A stretch of DNA of 64,000 nucleotides from Pictodentalium vernedei (GCA_031216915.1 CM062289.1:449754866-449818865); one strand, 5' to 3'; shown: positions 40,392 to 52,578, counted from the first letter of the stretch. Numbers and translations: made by a program. Notes: generated from the sequence alone by a model not told the origin.

Positions 40392-40747
40392 TGGAGGCGC
40401 GGTGGCTCAGTTAGCAGAGGTGCAGGCTGCAAGCCGAGAGGTCATCGGTTCGACACACACCTTTGGCAACCGCGTTGTGTCCTTGGGCAAGACACTTCAC
40501 CCCCATTGCCCACGTGGAGACACGGTGACGTTGTGTACCAAGGCATACTGCAGGTCGATGGTGTACCTGTCTTCAACCAATGCTAACCCTGCTTGTGTGG
40601 AGTTAGTATGTTGGGGAGCTGACAGTTGCTCGCCGTTACTCGGTGATCCTCTCCGGTCCTCCGACTTTCTCCAACCGTAAAACTGCTGTGGTCATGATTA
40701 GCCATTGTGCAGAAATATGTGACCTTAAACACCAATAAATAAATATT
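40392..40747 (+). mobile_element. tRNA-headed SINE
   Basis: Head GGAGGCGCGGTGGCTCAGTT ... GGTCATCGGTTCGACAC has tRNA-like A and B boxes. The body has TGTCCTTGGGCAAGACACTT and TACTGCAGGTCGATGGTG. The tail is TGACCTTAAACACCAATAAA then TAAATA. Probably full length. Confidence 0.85.
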
Positions 40748-40929
40748 TCATATTGCTAATGCTTGATTTACTGAAATTTAAAACTTTGTCAAAGCTACCA
40801 GTGTCTGAAAACAGTGCAAAAACATAACATTTATTATCGTAACAGAGGATCTATAACTGTTTTGTAATAATTCGTGTGTAATAACAATTAGTAGTTTATA
40901 TTAATTTCATTACAAAGCTTATGGCGATT

Positions 40930-41640
40930 ATCTGCATACAAGTTAATACATCCCTGACTTATCTCGTCACGAAAATCGACCTCCGATGAAGTTATCTCCC
41001 TTTAAATGATTAGATGAGGAGGTTCCTTTTGTTGCATCTAATAAAAGAAAACAAGAGACAGTTGTCGGAGCTGTGTGTTGTTTTAGTTTATTAAATACAA
41101 CAAAATGAAACTTCTCTCTGCTTACGGATGTCGACAAATAAAAATACCAAGGGGCAAGTTTTTCCTATAAGGTAACTACAAATTTAACCAATTAAGTCTT
41201 GTTTGATAGAGCTCAATGAGCTCTGTCAAACAAGATAGAATTGGTTAATTCCCAGATGCATGGCAGGGAAACATTTATTGTTTGAACTTTCTGTATTTTG
41301 ACATCAGTATGCGGATGGTAAATCCATTTTTAGTGTATAATAGATGTTATATGAGAAAATCCTTTCAGGAACACATCATTGTAGACGTTTTAAAACACGT
41401 TAAAATAGATCGCATCTCTGACTTATATCGTGAAGAAAATCTACTTTCGATGAAGTTATCTCCCTTGAAATAATTAGACAAGAGTAATTGTTGAGAAAAC
41501 ACATATGGCATCAGTCGAAAATGAAATCCAGTTTCCCTTTGTTACTTTTAATAAACGAAAACAACACGCAGCTCTCAGAGATGTATGCTGTGTTCGTTTA
41601 TTAAAAGCTACAAAAGGAAACTTGGCTTTTTATGTCAAGC
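40930..41640. repeat. Imperfect direct duplication, about 464 bp apart
   Basis: The blocks GATGAAGTTATCTCCCTT, CGTCACGAAAATCGACC/CGTGAAGAAAATCTACT and GTTTATTAAA-ACAACAAAA-GAAACTT occur at 40930..41160 and again at 41390..41640. A hairpin GTCTTGTTTGATAGAGCTC / GAGCTCTGTCAAACAAGA lies between (41196..41240). Non-coding. Confidence 0.6.
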
Positions 41641-42009
41641 CAATTAGAAGCAATTAATTCACAGATAATCCATCATTAAGAATATCTATCAGTATCACAA
41701 CTACCAACACTAAGTGTCCATTTTAGTTCTATGTTTAATGAATGTGTTTTACAGTAATTTGCAAGTTTTTATTCTTCCCTGGAAAAATTAATAATTCTCA
41801 GCTCCTAGACCTTTATATTGATAGAAAATACTGCCTATGTATTATATGGCACAATGCACACACTAGGGATAAAATAAACAGATAAAACTCACAAAACTTC
41901 AAAAGATGGTGAAAACGCCTTTTTTTTAAAGGCGTTTCAACAGAGAATAACAGTCAAACATTCAAAAAGATTGGGAATAAAACTGTAAAAAAGCCAACTT
42001 TTGTTGTAT
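41641..42009. other. No gene seen
   Basis: AT-rich; only a short CGCC(T)nAAAGGCG hairpin near 41910..41935. Confidence 0.4.
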
Positions 42010-43050
42010 TTTTGTACAACTCTACCAGGGTGGGGGGGGGGGGGGGTCTTGAAAAATTTCCTATACACGAGGCCGGGGTGGGTGGGTGGTCTGCCTGAGA
42101 AAAAAGTGACTTTTTTCGTTGCAATGAAATAATGCTTATTTTTGTATTTTAAATCTGATATAAAACAATATTTGACACTTATACTATATGCAGAGGGGCA
42201 GCCAGAGCAATAACCTCATAAATGGAAATCAAGAAGAGGGTGGGGTGGCCTAATAACTACCCTATATGTGTTGAAACACAAATATTGTTCAATAATGGCA
42301 ATTTTCATGAATAAGAACACGAGTCGGCTTGACCAGGATTTTTGTCAGTTTCAACTAAATGTTTTATCATAATGATAAGTTAGACAACGAGAAGCTCACC
42401 CTAGCATACATACTGGATTGCTACATTGAACACAGCAACAACTGTCAATGAAATAATCAGCTCACCCCCACATTGACATATCAATATTTTGAAGAAACAA
42501 ATTTCAACAAATTTGCTCCATCCAAACATTGAGATGGTTATGGTTACTCAAACTATCAATCATAAGCGGCCAAAGCTATATACAAAGAAAATCCAGATTT
42601 TTTTTACATTTCCTTTTATGTGCAGTTTTGTGTCTCAAAAACATAGCTTATCAGTCCTATTGAAACTAGCTTGTCAAGCCTGTTACAATGAGGGATCATA
42701 ATCTATCTTTTTAAGACAAAAAATGAAAAAATCCTTGGTATTTGAAAGTATCATTTTATTCCTGTCTTGGTTAAAGGGTTAAAGCTGATTTAAACAAGCA
42801 GCTACAGGGAATGTATCAGGTTAATTAAATGGAAGTATAATTACATGTGAAACCTAGGAAAAAGTTGTGTAAAACGCGGGTTTTTGGTGATACTAGGGGG
42901 TGGGTCCCCTCTCAGAAAAGGAAAAAAAAATTTTTCCTCCTCAAAATGGGGTGGTGGGTGGTGTTGGGGCGGAAATTTTTTTTTTCAGCCTCGTGTATGG
43001 GGCTTTTTTCCAGACCCCCCCCCCCCCCCCGACTCTACAGGAAAATGCCA
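42010..43050. mobile_element. TIR element with G-run/C-run ends
   Basis: Left CTCTACCAGGGTGG plus a G-run ... CTATACACGAGGC; right GCCTCGTGTATGG ... C-run GACTCTACAGG; inverted for about 100 bp. A degenerate TTAA-type MITE is nested at about 42560..42782. Non-autonomous. Confidence 0.6.
42560..42782. mobile_element. TTAA-type MITE, degenerate
   Basis: TGTCTCAAAAACATAGCTTA ... GAGGGATCATAATCTATC ... GGTTAAAGGGTTAA; core heavily mutated. Confidence 0.5.
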
Positions 43051-43299
43051 GAGTATGTGAAATGATGCCGGTGATACAATTTCGCTAAAATTTCGAAATT
43101 TCAATTTTAATATGAAATTACTACACCCATTGTGTTAAACTTACTGACAGATTTAGGAAAGTAAAGGGAGCTAACTTTCCCGTAAAACTCTTCCAATGAC
43201 GAAAATTGTCAGCCATGTTTAAAGGCTATAGAAATTCAAGATCCATATCTGCAGTTGACAATCACTGGCTTACTATATAAGGCCCTTAAATACTTCTTT

Positions 43300-43765
43300 C
43301 GCATTGGCTCCGAGAGAGAAAAAACAAACAAAAAGCAAAGTAAAAAATGAAAATAAGACAAAATAGAAAAAAAAAAACATTAATCGATTGCTCCCTTTCT
43401 CGCAAAAGTGGAAAAATAGTATATAAATAAAATATCAGCGACAGTCCAACTGTGAAGAAATTAACGAGAGTGATGCTAAATTGCTGTTTATATGTGATTA
43501 TATTTTGTGATCACGGGGGACCAAATCTCTGTATCTGATTTTAACTGAATATACCAATTGACTATATTTACTTAACTACCCATTATATGTTCGTAAATTA
43601 ATAACAAAGCTGTACTCTGTTGACTCTCCGAGTCGCTTGTTTTTCTGCTTTTAAAACCCTTCATTCTCACAGACTGTAAATTTGGCCAGTATTTGGCTTT
43701 CGAGTAGGATTGATACGTTATAGTCTTGACTGTAGGAAGTGGATTAAAGGTCGTTAAATTCACTT
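43300..43765. repeat. Unoccupied relative of the Maverick target repeat
   Basis: 43318..43395 matches the left flank of the Maverick and 43436..43765 matches the right flank, with only about 40 bp between them and no insertion. A dispersed repeat copy serving as an empty-site reference. Confidence 0.65.
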
Positions 43766-44019
43766 TTTGTTCGCCTTAGACCAATATGGCGGCAGATTTT
43801 TAGCTCAACTACTTTACTAGTTAGTACCATGTCATGTGATCCCCGTTTAACCCTCTGACCACTGATGTCAAAATATCGAATTTTCAAGCAGAAAAAAACT
43901 TTTCTCAGTATGAAACTAGAAACATTTACAAACTTCAGTAAACGTTAAAATGCTGTTTGTGGAGCATCGTTATCTAAGTTGTTTAATCAGGGGAGACTAA
44001 CAAGCATCAAAAATGGATT

Positions 44020-44242
44020 TCAAATGTGACGACTCTTGCAAAAAAAAATTCGGGAATAACTAATGTTTTTTTATTTTTTTTCTCAAAAACGTAGGTTATG
44101 ACCCCTCGTTGGAAAGAGCTCGACGAGCTCGTTCCAACGAGGGGTCATAACCTATGTTTTTGAGACAAAAAATGAAAATTAATTGGCGATTTTTGAGAAT
44201 AGCGCCGGCCGGTTTTGGGCGTTCCGTTGGGTAAAGTGTTAA
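44020..44242. mobile_element. TTAA-type palindromic MITE, subfamily A
   Basis: Core GGAAAGAGCTCGACGAGCTC with arms GTAGGTTATGACCCCTCG and right end GTTGGGTAAAGTGTTAA. The left terminus is truncated. Confidence 0.65.
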
Positions 44243-44414
44243 AATATTAACGAATCTCCTTAGAATGACATTGCCATCGATCAACTGTTATTTATCACAT
44301 TATCATCATCAAATAGCTTATTAAGGAAAATATCGTTCACAAAACGCCTAATACGGGAATGACGTCAGAAGTCAACGTCGACGTTGTAAAGTTTTATGTT
44401 GGTTTCGGAAATAG

Positions 44415-45070
44415 ATAGAGAGTAATCAATTTGTTTTGAGCGTTGCGGTAAATAATTCATCGAGAAACGGGACGTGTGATTTACGAAACAGTCCCGTCTC
44501 TCGATGAATTATTTACCGTAACGCTCAAAACAAATTGATTACTCTGTTTATTACATGACATTTCGAATAAAGAGGTCTTTTACTATAATAATTCAACCAA
44601 AACTATTGTCAGATATAATCCAATTTAGTGTAAACACGGAAACATTTCTAAAATTAGCAGGAAGGAAATACGAAATAGTCCTGTCTCGAGGTGAATTATA
44701 TACCGTAACTTGCCGTAAGAATGGGTCACTCTCTTTAGTAAATGACATTTTAGACCAAAATGTCTTTCATTAAAAATAATTCAACACAAAATATTCGCAA
44801 ATGCAACTCTGAAATACTTCTGAAATTAGCGCGTATGAATACATCACTTTCTGTGTCAAATCTTCGATTGGAAATGGCCCAGTTTTATTTTTGTGACTTT
44901 CGTTCGATATTTTACTATTTTATGTGGCGTTCCAGTCGCATTTGGGGAATGGCATTCAGCCATAAGATAAAACATTTCTATTTGGATTTTGTCAACTGTG
45001 CTAACGAACCTGTTCATAGAGGAAAGAAAGGATTAAGAAAAATATTCAAAAAGGAAAATTCATTTTAATT
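44415..45070. repeat. Inverted repeat followed by direct duplication
   Basis: 44419..44475 (GAGTAATCAATTTGTTTTGA ... ATTCATCGAGAAACGGGAC) is inverted at 44489..44545. Downstream, 44550..44690 and 44745..44840 are weak direct repeats (ATAATTCAAC, CTTCTGAAATTAGC-like). A 102-residue frame at 44760..45068 has no recognised domain and is probably not a gene. Confidence 0.45.
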
Positions 45071-45334
45071 AACTGATGTGGAACTGGAAAACAAAACATC
45101 TACATCAAACATCAACAAATCGGTGTGGGCGTGGCTTGTATACATCAGTCGTTCCAAAGTTACTACTGAAGTGACATAATTCACTCGTGACATTACCACT
45201 TTTTAATCAACTTTAAATTCAATGCAAAACGATCTGAGGAATGTAATAAAATTGAATTAATCTTCTTGTGTATTTCATTAACTGTTTATCTATTACAAAT
45301 TGCTGACGACAATTGCATTCCCTGAATAACTGAA

Positions 45335-45514
45335 CATTTTCATTTTGTGCCTCGGAAACATAGCTCATGAAACCTCTCTGGAACGAGCTCCGTCTACTAA
45401 GGGAACATACGCTATATTTCCATGACAAAAGTGGAAAAAATAATAGAATTTGTTTTGGCGTTTTTTGTGAATATCACTGGCCACTTTGGTCGTTACGTCA
45501 GGTAAAAGGTTAAA
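45335..45514. mobile_element. TTAA-type MITE, degenerate
   Basis: TTTTGTGCCTCGGAAACATA ... GGAACGAGCTC ... CAGGTAAAAGGTTAA. The right half of the core is lost. Confidence 0.5.
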
Positions 45515-45798
45515 TGATACATGATGAGATAGGCCTAAAAAGAATCACAAATTCATCTGGCTTTGACAAGAAATTTTTGAACCTCGTTCACTAAAATCGA
45601 TTTGAGCCTCGGTAAACCTCGACTCAGGTCGAATTTAGTGAACACAGTACAGAAATCTCATACGAAATCGCAACTCATTTGAGATTGTCTATTTATACTA
45701 TTTATACGGAGCGCATATACCATCATTCCCTGATTTATTGAAATCTTAAATTTTGTAAAAGTTACAATTGTCCTCAAATACAGGTAAAACATCAAATT

Positions 45799-46641
45799 TA
45801 ACTCTTTCCGACTACGGTTATCGTGACGTTTTAACGTCACGAAGAATCTAGTTTTGGCGACGTCAAACGCAATCGTAAGCCCTTTGAACCCTGGTGGTAT
45901 CTGCCATATCAGTTCAATTACAGCAACAGGAAGAGTCTTTATCTATTGACTAAAGTGAATTTTTTGATTTGATTGGTTGATAGATACGTGGTGTGAGACC
46001 ATATTCATTGAAACCCACCATACGTCCGCCCAGCCACTGACAAATTTCCCATACCTAGTGGAAGGCTCGTTCCGAAATCTACAAATTGTCCATACCCCGT
46101 AGAAGACGCGTTCATCGAAATCAATTTATTATATTTATAAAGAAACCTGTATGGCTCAACAATGGAAGATAAAAGATCTCATGCCGTGTGTGCTCACACA
46201 TGAAATAGATTGTACTTCTAAAACGGAAAGTCAATAGATAAATTCGTTACCCCGTGTCTGACCACGTGGTACGGGTTTTTACCTACCCGAAGCCAGCCGT
46301 ATCCCATGAGGCCGGCCTCATGGGATACGGCTGACTTCGGGTAGGTAAAAACCCGTACCACGTGATCAGACACGGAGTAACTAATAATATTCATTATTTG
46401 GGGGTAGACCAATTAATATTTGCAACGTGCAGCCTTGTGGCTGCACGTTGAAAATATTGACTAGACTACCACACACATGCACTTAGCATCCATCGTATTT
46501 AGTGAAATCATGAAATATATTGATCTTGGCCGCAAAAGCGGCCGCTCGGGTTCAAAATTGGAGTACGTAACATTACATACCGTAGTCGCAACGCACGGCA
46601 GTTTCCGTACGTAATATTACGTACCGTAGTCACAAAGAGTT
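45799..46641. mobile_element. TTAA-ended foldback element, about 840 bp
   Basis: Ends TTAACTCTTTCCGACTACGG and CCGTAGTCACAAAGAGTTAA are inverted and flanked by TTAA. A 135-bp palindrome (46246..46380) and a GTAGACC...GGTCTAC-type core (46400..46472, as at 17683) are nested inside; GCGGCCGC lies near both related elements. No transposase. Confidence 0.65.
46246..46380. repeat. 135-bp near-perfect palindrome
   Basis: Arms from GTTACCCCGTGTCTGACCAC inward to CATGAGGCC, then the complement; the centre GGCCGGCC has no loop. Only a few mismatches by eye. Confidence 0.85.
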
Positions 46642-46779
46642 AATTCAGTCTTCTTTTCGAAGAGAAAGACAATTCCTTTTTTCTCACTTGCTTTCTTGAA
46701 ACACAATCATATTCGCTACAACGAATTTAATTTTTGCAAATATGCTGATTCAGCATTTTTCGATGCCCCCATTCAGAAC

Positions 46780-47420
46780 ACCCTGACATAACAGATGGCA
46801 CCTTTTTTACCATTCAATTCTACTGGTCCTAAGGATGCTTCATACCAAATAATAGTTCTATGTTCCGTGTGGTTTGGGAAATATGGGCGTTGGAAAATAT
46901 TTCGATTTTTAGCTCATGGGGTTCCCACGGGGGCACGGAACATTTTTTTTTTTTTTGCATGAGCCAAGTACTTGTGACCCAATAATACAACATACCAAAC
47001 TTGGTTCAAATCGGATCATCGGTTCAGAAAAAAGAAATTTTGGGCGGAGCCAAAAACCGTGCCCCTCCCATTACAAAGGCAAATGTTGCTCCACGGACGT
47101 CTTTTGAACAATTTGATTATACACCTCAAAAGAAAGCTCCACGCCAAATATCAAGTCATTGTACCCACTGGTTCATGAGAAGACGGTTTTAAAAATATTT
47201 TGGAGCATTTCCCCCACCCCCTACGTATAGGGCTGGGCATGTTGAGTTGAACAAAAATCCAATGCCCCTTCGGGACTATCACTCGCACAAACTTTCACTT
47301 GAATTGGCCCAGTGGTTTTGAAGTAGAAGTCCAAAACATAGTGTTGACGGACTACGGACTACGGACGACGACGGAGAGCGATTAGATAAGCTCAGCTTGA
47401 CTTCGTCAAAGTGAGATAAA
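46780..47420 (+). repeat. Dispersed repeat ending in GAC-rich block
   Basis: The 3' part reads GACGGACTACGGACTACGGA, then AAGCTCAGCTTGACTTCG and GTCAAAGTGAGATAAAAAT. This kind of ACGGAC-run plus short AGCTCA hairpin tail closes common interspersed repeats in marine invertebrates. Family not named; no ORF supported. Confidence 0.45.
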
Positions 47421-47429
47421 AATAATCAA

Positions 47430-47660
47430 ATTTGGATGTATTTATTTTATATTTATTTACTGGTGTTTAAGGTCATGTTCAGCATCTATGGCTGTATCAC
47501 GACAACAACAAAGCTAAGAAGTTACGTTTAGCCACTCGTTTATATCTGTTCTGGCCACTTTAGAGGACTTCTACTCAGGTTACCGGGTCCTAAAGCAGTA
47601 CGTGTTTACTGCAGTACAAGCACCGATCCAGTTCCCGATGTACCCGTAGGGTTAAAATTT
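47430..47660 (-). repeat. Second SINE-like family fragment
   Basis: GGTGTTTAAGGTCATGTTCA, GCATCTATGGCTGT, then GGTTACCGGGTCCTAAAGCA and GATGTACCCGTAGGG. Related blocks occur at about 55905..56090. Confidence 0.4.
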
Positions 47661-48145
47661 TGAAGGACAATTTCCGTAAATAGTGATGGATGTTACATTG
47701 GGTAATGGGTTAAAAAGTGCCCTGTGACGGAATAGAAAAATACAAAACAGTTTGGAGAGTATCAACGGGAATGTATCTGGAATTTTCAAAGAAAGTAGCA
47801 CTTGTGAAGAAAGCAGTAAAATGAGACAACGACCAAACTTGGGATGGATCAAAATATTTAACACTCCAGGGATGCACAAAACAGTGGTGGGCAGTATTTA
47901 GGATATACCCGCTATAATCGACACCAAAACTGGTATCATTAAAAAAAACCCAAATGAACTAGTAAAAACGATATGTGGTCAACGTGGAATAGATCGTCTC
48001 AGAACTCAATGAAATTATATGGTCTGCACCAATACCTGTTTTCGGCCTCGAGCAATGTCGTAATTTTAATATGAAAATGGTTTCTTTGTTTTCCAAACTG
48101 AATTTACGGTTTGTTCCGCGAGATATCTTCCCCACAACGCATATC

Positions 48146-48216
48146 ATCCCTTGAATGGATCAAGGCGACATCTGCAATGCTTTAGCATTGCAGATGGCGC
48201 CTTGTTCCACTCAAGG
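48146..48216. repeat. GCAATGCT hairpin, third copy
   Basis: ATCCCTTGAATGGATCAAGG ... TGCAATGCTTTAGCATTGCA ... CCTTGTTCCACTCAAGG. Same family as 3297..3362 and 15957..16033. Confidence 0.7.
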
Positions 48217-48767
48217 CATGATTTTTGTGTCAATAGGGATATCAAATCCATAACAATTTTGTACGGATATTATTAACTCAGTACACTAAGTTCGATTCGA
48301 ACGGAGGTAAATTTCCCACAAAACTGAGACTCAATGACAATTCGCAATAAATACACCTACACGATGAATATGATAACATTCTGAGAAATATTTCTGATCT
48401 TCAAGGAAAATCTAAGAGTAGAAATTCATATTCCAGATTATTCATTGCCACTCATCAAATTATCCGTGAGTTAGAAGAAAGTGATTCGGTGTGGCGTGTT
48501 ACATAAAGGATGTATAAATGGCAAAGAAATTTATATTGTTCAGATGTCTTTTTCTCGACGACGCAACGTGCATACCAAATAGAAGTCATTCGGTCACTGA
48601 ATCTGTCTTGTGTCTTGTCTGATCTCAAACATTGGCTTTGGCTGGTGAATTTTTGTCGGTGTAACATAGTATTTACAATTCATCATCAACAGCATAAAAA
48701 CACCTGATATATCAATTGACCAAATCAGGTTGTAGATGGAATACTCGGCAATGAAATGGCAGCCAGG
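48217..48767. other. No gene seen
   Basis: No recognised repeat; short ORFs without motifs. Confidence 0.4.
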
Positions 48768-49158
48768 GTGCGCGGTGCCGTCGCGGTAACCGGTTCTCGT
48801 CAGATCACCGAAGTTAAGCAACGTCGAGCGCGGTTAGTAGTTGGATGGGTGACTATTTCAGCGACTGATTCGCGCTCCTGCCTTGTGTCCTTGGGCAAGG
48901 CACTTAACATCGATTGCCTACATGGGGGCACGATGACGTTGTGTACTAAGGCGTACTGCACGTCGAAGGTGCGCATGTCTTCAACCAATCTAACCCTGCC
49001 TGTGCCGCGGTGCAGAGTTCAGAGTTACGATGTTGGAGAGCTGCTCGTCGTTGCTCGGTGGTTCTCTCCGGGTGCTCCGGCTTCCTCCATCCGTAAAACT
49101 GTCACCGACATGATATGATCCTGGCTGTTAATGTGTCGTTAAACTCTAATAAAAAAAA
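48768..49158 (+). mobile_element. 5S-headed SINE
   Basis: GCGGTAACCGGTTCTCGTCA, AGTTAAGCAACGTCGAGCGC and AGTTGGATGGGTGAC form the clearest 5S-like head in the window. The body is TGTCCTTGGGCAAGGCACTT ... CCTCCATCCGTAAAACTGTC. The tail is GTTAAACTCTAATAAAAAAA. Full length. Confidence 0.88.
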
Positions 49159-49339
49159 ATGGCAACCAGAGATGCCCCTCTGCAACAAACCGATATTGTT
49201 TGCGGCCACTGATTTTGGGAATGTCGGCTTGAAGATTCGAATAATCTTTCTGGTGACATTGTTCACAGAAATATAGATAACAACAAACAAATTTACTAAA
49301 AAAAGTCCCAAGTCTTAAATTCCTTAAAATTCCAATAAA

Positions 49340-49572
49340 TACAGTACGTCCGCTGTGGATTGATCACTTTCCACGAGTGGGCAATATTTCCACGGACGCA
49401 ATAAAATTAGATTCCATACACTATTTACAGGAGTAATCGTCCAAAATTTAATTAATGAAGCCTCGGGTACAAGCCGCTGCTTCATTGATTAAAATTTTCT
49501 CAATGATGATTTTTATTACCTGGTAAACATCACTGTCCACGCGTGGATTATGGCCAGTCCACGGAGATTGTA
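49340..49572. mobile_element. Foldback element (TACAGTACGTCCGC)
   Basis: Ends AATACAGTACGTCCGC and CCACGGAGATTGTACTGTAT are inverted. The core hairpin at 49441..49500 has AATTTAATTAATGAAGC / GCTTCATTGATTAAAATT arms. Confidence 0.6.
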
Positions 49573-50015
49573 CTGTATAACATACAGTGGAGCCCACTTA
49601 ATTGGATATCTCTTAACTGAATAACCATGTTAATGAATATAATTTCCCAACTCGAAACCATTTGCCATGCCTCCAGTAAAAAATTTGCCCTGTTAATTGA
49701 ATATAGGTTATAGAGTAAACTCCTTTTAACTGAATAAAAAATCTTGTAACCTGTTGAGAAATTACCCTTACTCTCCCCAGTTTTCCTTTATTTGTAGACC
49801 TATTTGGTCTCAGGACATCCAATACAGGCATTTAATCTATCATATCTTGTTTGACAGAGCTCATGGAGCTCTGTCAAACAAGATATAATAGAATAAATAC
49901 TAAGTTTATCTCTAGAGCACAGGAAAAAGACACATCCCTGTTAAATGAATACTCCTGTTAACTGAATAATTTTCACTGGCAAAGTGGTTATTCAATTAAC
50001 AGGGTTCCACTGTAC
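49573..50015. mobile_element. Tc1/mariner-type (pogo/Tigger-like) MITE
   Basis: Ends TACAGTGGAGCCCACTTAAT and ATTAACAGGGTTCCACTGTA, flanked by TA. The repeated TTAACTGAATA motif lies inside, and a nested hairpin CTTGTTTGACAGAGCTC (49848..49890) is shared with 41196..41240. Confidence 0.65.
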
Positions 50016-50169
50016 TATACATCAAAATGACTGTGGAGAAAAGGACACGGAAATTATATGGTTTTTAACTCGCATAGTTGATGGTAGAAATACGCAGTTC
50101 CTATATGTCTGCTACCATATTAGTACCAGAACTGATAATAACATTTAGGGTATATTGACTTGTCCAAAT

Positions 50170-50537
50170 TATTTATTATTTATTTATTTATTGGTGTTTA
50201 AGGTCACATACTTATGCACAATGGCTAATCATGACCGTGACAGTTTTACGGGTGGAGGTACCCGAAGTACCCGGAGAGAACCATCGAGCAACGACGAGCA
50301 GCTGCCAGCTCCCCAACATCGTAACTCCGCACTGCAGCACAGGCAGGGTTAAACTTAGTTCACGGCGTCAGCGAGCCCCCATGTGGACAATCGGGGTGAA
50401 GTGCCTTGCCAAAGGACACAACGCGGGAGTCCGAATCGATCGCTCAGGCGGTCACCCATCCGAGGACTAACAGGACACGACGTTGCTTAACTTCGGTGAT
50501 CTGACGAAAACCGGTTACCGCAACGCCACCGCGCCCC
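50170..50537 (-). mobile_element. 5S-headed SINE
   Basis: Minus-strand copy: tail (TATTTATT)n and TTGGTGTTTAAGGTCACA at left, GTTTTACGGGTGGAGG, a CTTGCCAAAGGACACAACG block, then the 5S head reversed (GTTGCTTAACTTCGGTGATC ... ACCGGTTACCGC). Body internally shortened. Confidence 0.82.
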
Positions 50538-51482
50538 CGACTTGTCCAAATAGAAGGGTCACCGTTGAATACAATACTTGTACACTGATTGGAAATATCA
50601 ACGATTGTTAGAAGGTGCAATGTTTGCAATTTGAACTGTAAAAACGAACCGGCTGATCTCATCAACAAACTAGAGGTGGGTACTACACGGAAAAACCGAA
50701 CCGCTACAGATATCACGGAGGTACCGAAAACCTGAACCGAATCCACGAATGAACACCGCAGCTGTCTGAATTTTCACATTTTCCTGCCTTCGCTACTTGT
50801 AAGGCTTTCTTGAGGCTCGATGGCAGTTGAATGGTTCATTTTATGAAAGAAGTGACTGATTTCTTTCAGTTTTCTCAACCCTCCAGGGCCTGGGAAATTG
50901 TCCTGAATTTCCACTGGACTACAGCTTGTACATGTCCAGTTTCCAAGTAGTGATTACTTGACTGGTCTTGGCTGCCTCAACAGGCAACCAAGATTTGACT
51001 AGAAATCACTGCGCGGGTGATTTATATATTGTAATGGGGACCTCCTAATGATGGCATGCTAATGGTATATGTTCTGAGATCGCGAAAGCCCAGAATAGGC
51101 CTTTGAGGGTTAAGGTATGTTTGGAACACGTCACAAAATTACCGGAGGTAGGATTTATGTTGGCAAAAAATGCCAGTGTTGAGCTCACTGGTAGAAGCAT
51201 TTCTGGGGCCGTGGTAGAATTATACGAGAACTTACTTCTGTATTTTCCTGGTGTGAATTACTCTTTGGTACTATTAGCAAATCTCAGTCAAGTCGGATAC
51301 CAAATACCGAACCGATACGAAGGTTTAACCAGGTATCTGAGAATCACGTTTATTTCGAATAGAATCTTAATAGACAAGTTATTTCATATTGCAACAAACG
51401 GAAGTTACAGTACACTGTGATGACCCTTACAAGACTGATTGACACCTTAAACACCAATAAATAAATATTCTCTGTAGCACCG
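50538..51482. other. No gene; hairpin and SINE tail
   Basis: A hairpin GTGATTACTTGACTGGTC / CAAGATTTGACTAGAAATCAC at 50945..51013 and a SINE tail fragment ACCTTAAACACCAATAAA near 51440..51470. A 105-residue frame (51103..51420) has no recognised domain. Confidence 0.4.
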
Positions 51483-51760
51483 TTGCTGAAACATCTACAG
51501 TACGTGGAGAGTGTATTATCACTAAATCACCCGCGGAGTGGAGATTCCACACAAGCAATAATTGCAAATTTGTTGTAAAGCATAACCAGAACAAGCAAAG
51601 TTTCAGCCAATGGACCTCCGGGTTAAACCCGGAGGTCCATTGGCTGAAACATTGCTTGTGTTTTTGTCGATATGTACAAAATTTGAAAGTTATAGCTTGG
51701 GTGATAGCTCCACTCCACGGGTGATTTTGTTACAATCCACTCTCCACGTACTGTAGGCCT
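51483..51760. mobile_element. Foldback element (CTACAGTACGTGGAGAGTG)
   Basis: Ends CTACAGTACGTGGAGAGTG and CACTCTCCACGTACTGTAG are inverted, then CACCCGCGGAGTGGAG / CTCCACTCCACGGGTG. The core 51601..51653 is a palindrome with arms TTTCAGCCAATGGACCTCC. Confidence 0.75.
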
Positions 51761-52342
51761 ATTATCCATAGTTTTAGTTTTAAGAACGTGAATAGTAACA
51801 AGTTAAGCCTTCAAAAACCAAAACTATGGATAATGTTCTGGGCAAAATTCACTACTTACCTTACAATTAACTATTGTCACTTACTCACTTAAATATGAAC
51901 TGATTGTCTAATGTCAAATGTATACATTTTTTGTTGCAAATGTCACAAATTGAAGTTAGTAGGAGAGATTAAAAAAAATCAAATATTGAGACTGATTCGG
52001 GATCGATCTCGAAGCAGACGTATGGTATCGATATCGAATCGTATCTCGAATATTCGAGGAACCTACCCCTCATCATTCTGTGGAAAACCGATCCCGTATC
52101 TTTCTTTGAAATTGTCGAGAATGTGTTAGCATTAAGGAAATTCGAGACATGATTAAAATGTTGACAAACTGCGCTTCCATTGACTTCTGGCGATTATGAA
52201 CGTTTTTTGGGAACCAGAATATGCATCAATTGAAAATCACAGACTTTTTTGTCTTCTGGGTGGTAAAAATATTTATAAACAGAGATTTCACATATTTTCC
52301 CCTTGATGACCAACATTCTTTAAAAATTCTTCATTCTTCTAC

Positions 52343-52560
52343 TGTCATTTATTTATTTATCTATTGGGGTTTAAGGTCACATATTTCTGCACAATGGCTA
52401 AGCGAGCAATTGTCAGCTCCCCAACATACTAACTCCACACAAGCAGGGTTAGCATTGGTTGAAGTCAAGTGCACCATCAACGTGCAGTACGCCCTAGTAC
52501 ACGACGTCACCGTGCCCCCACATGGGCAATGGGGTGAAGTGTCTCTACTACTGTCAAAAC
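52343..52560 (-). mobile_element. SINE body and tail
   Basis: Minus-strand TTTATTTATCTATTGGGGTT, AAGGTCACATATTTCTGCAC, ACTCCACACAAGCAGGGTTA and CCCCACATGGGCAATGGGG; the head is missing. Confidence 0.65.
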
Positions 52561-52578
52561 AAAAATTAATTTTCATTT

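Noticed and set aside
40392..40470. True tRNA gene
   Set aside because: A and B boxes are present but no cloverleaf was found by eye, and the sequence continues into the SINE body.
44760..45068. 102-residue ORF as a host gene
   Set aside because: No recognised domain; it lies in a diverged direct repeat and has no neighbouring exon-like signals.
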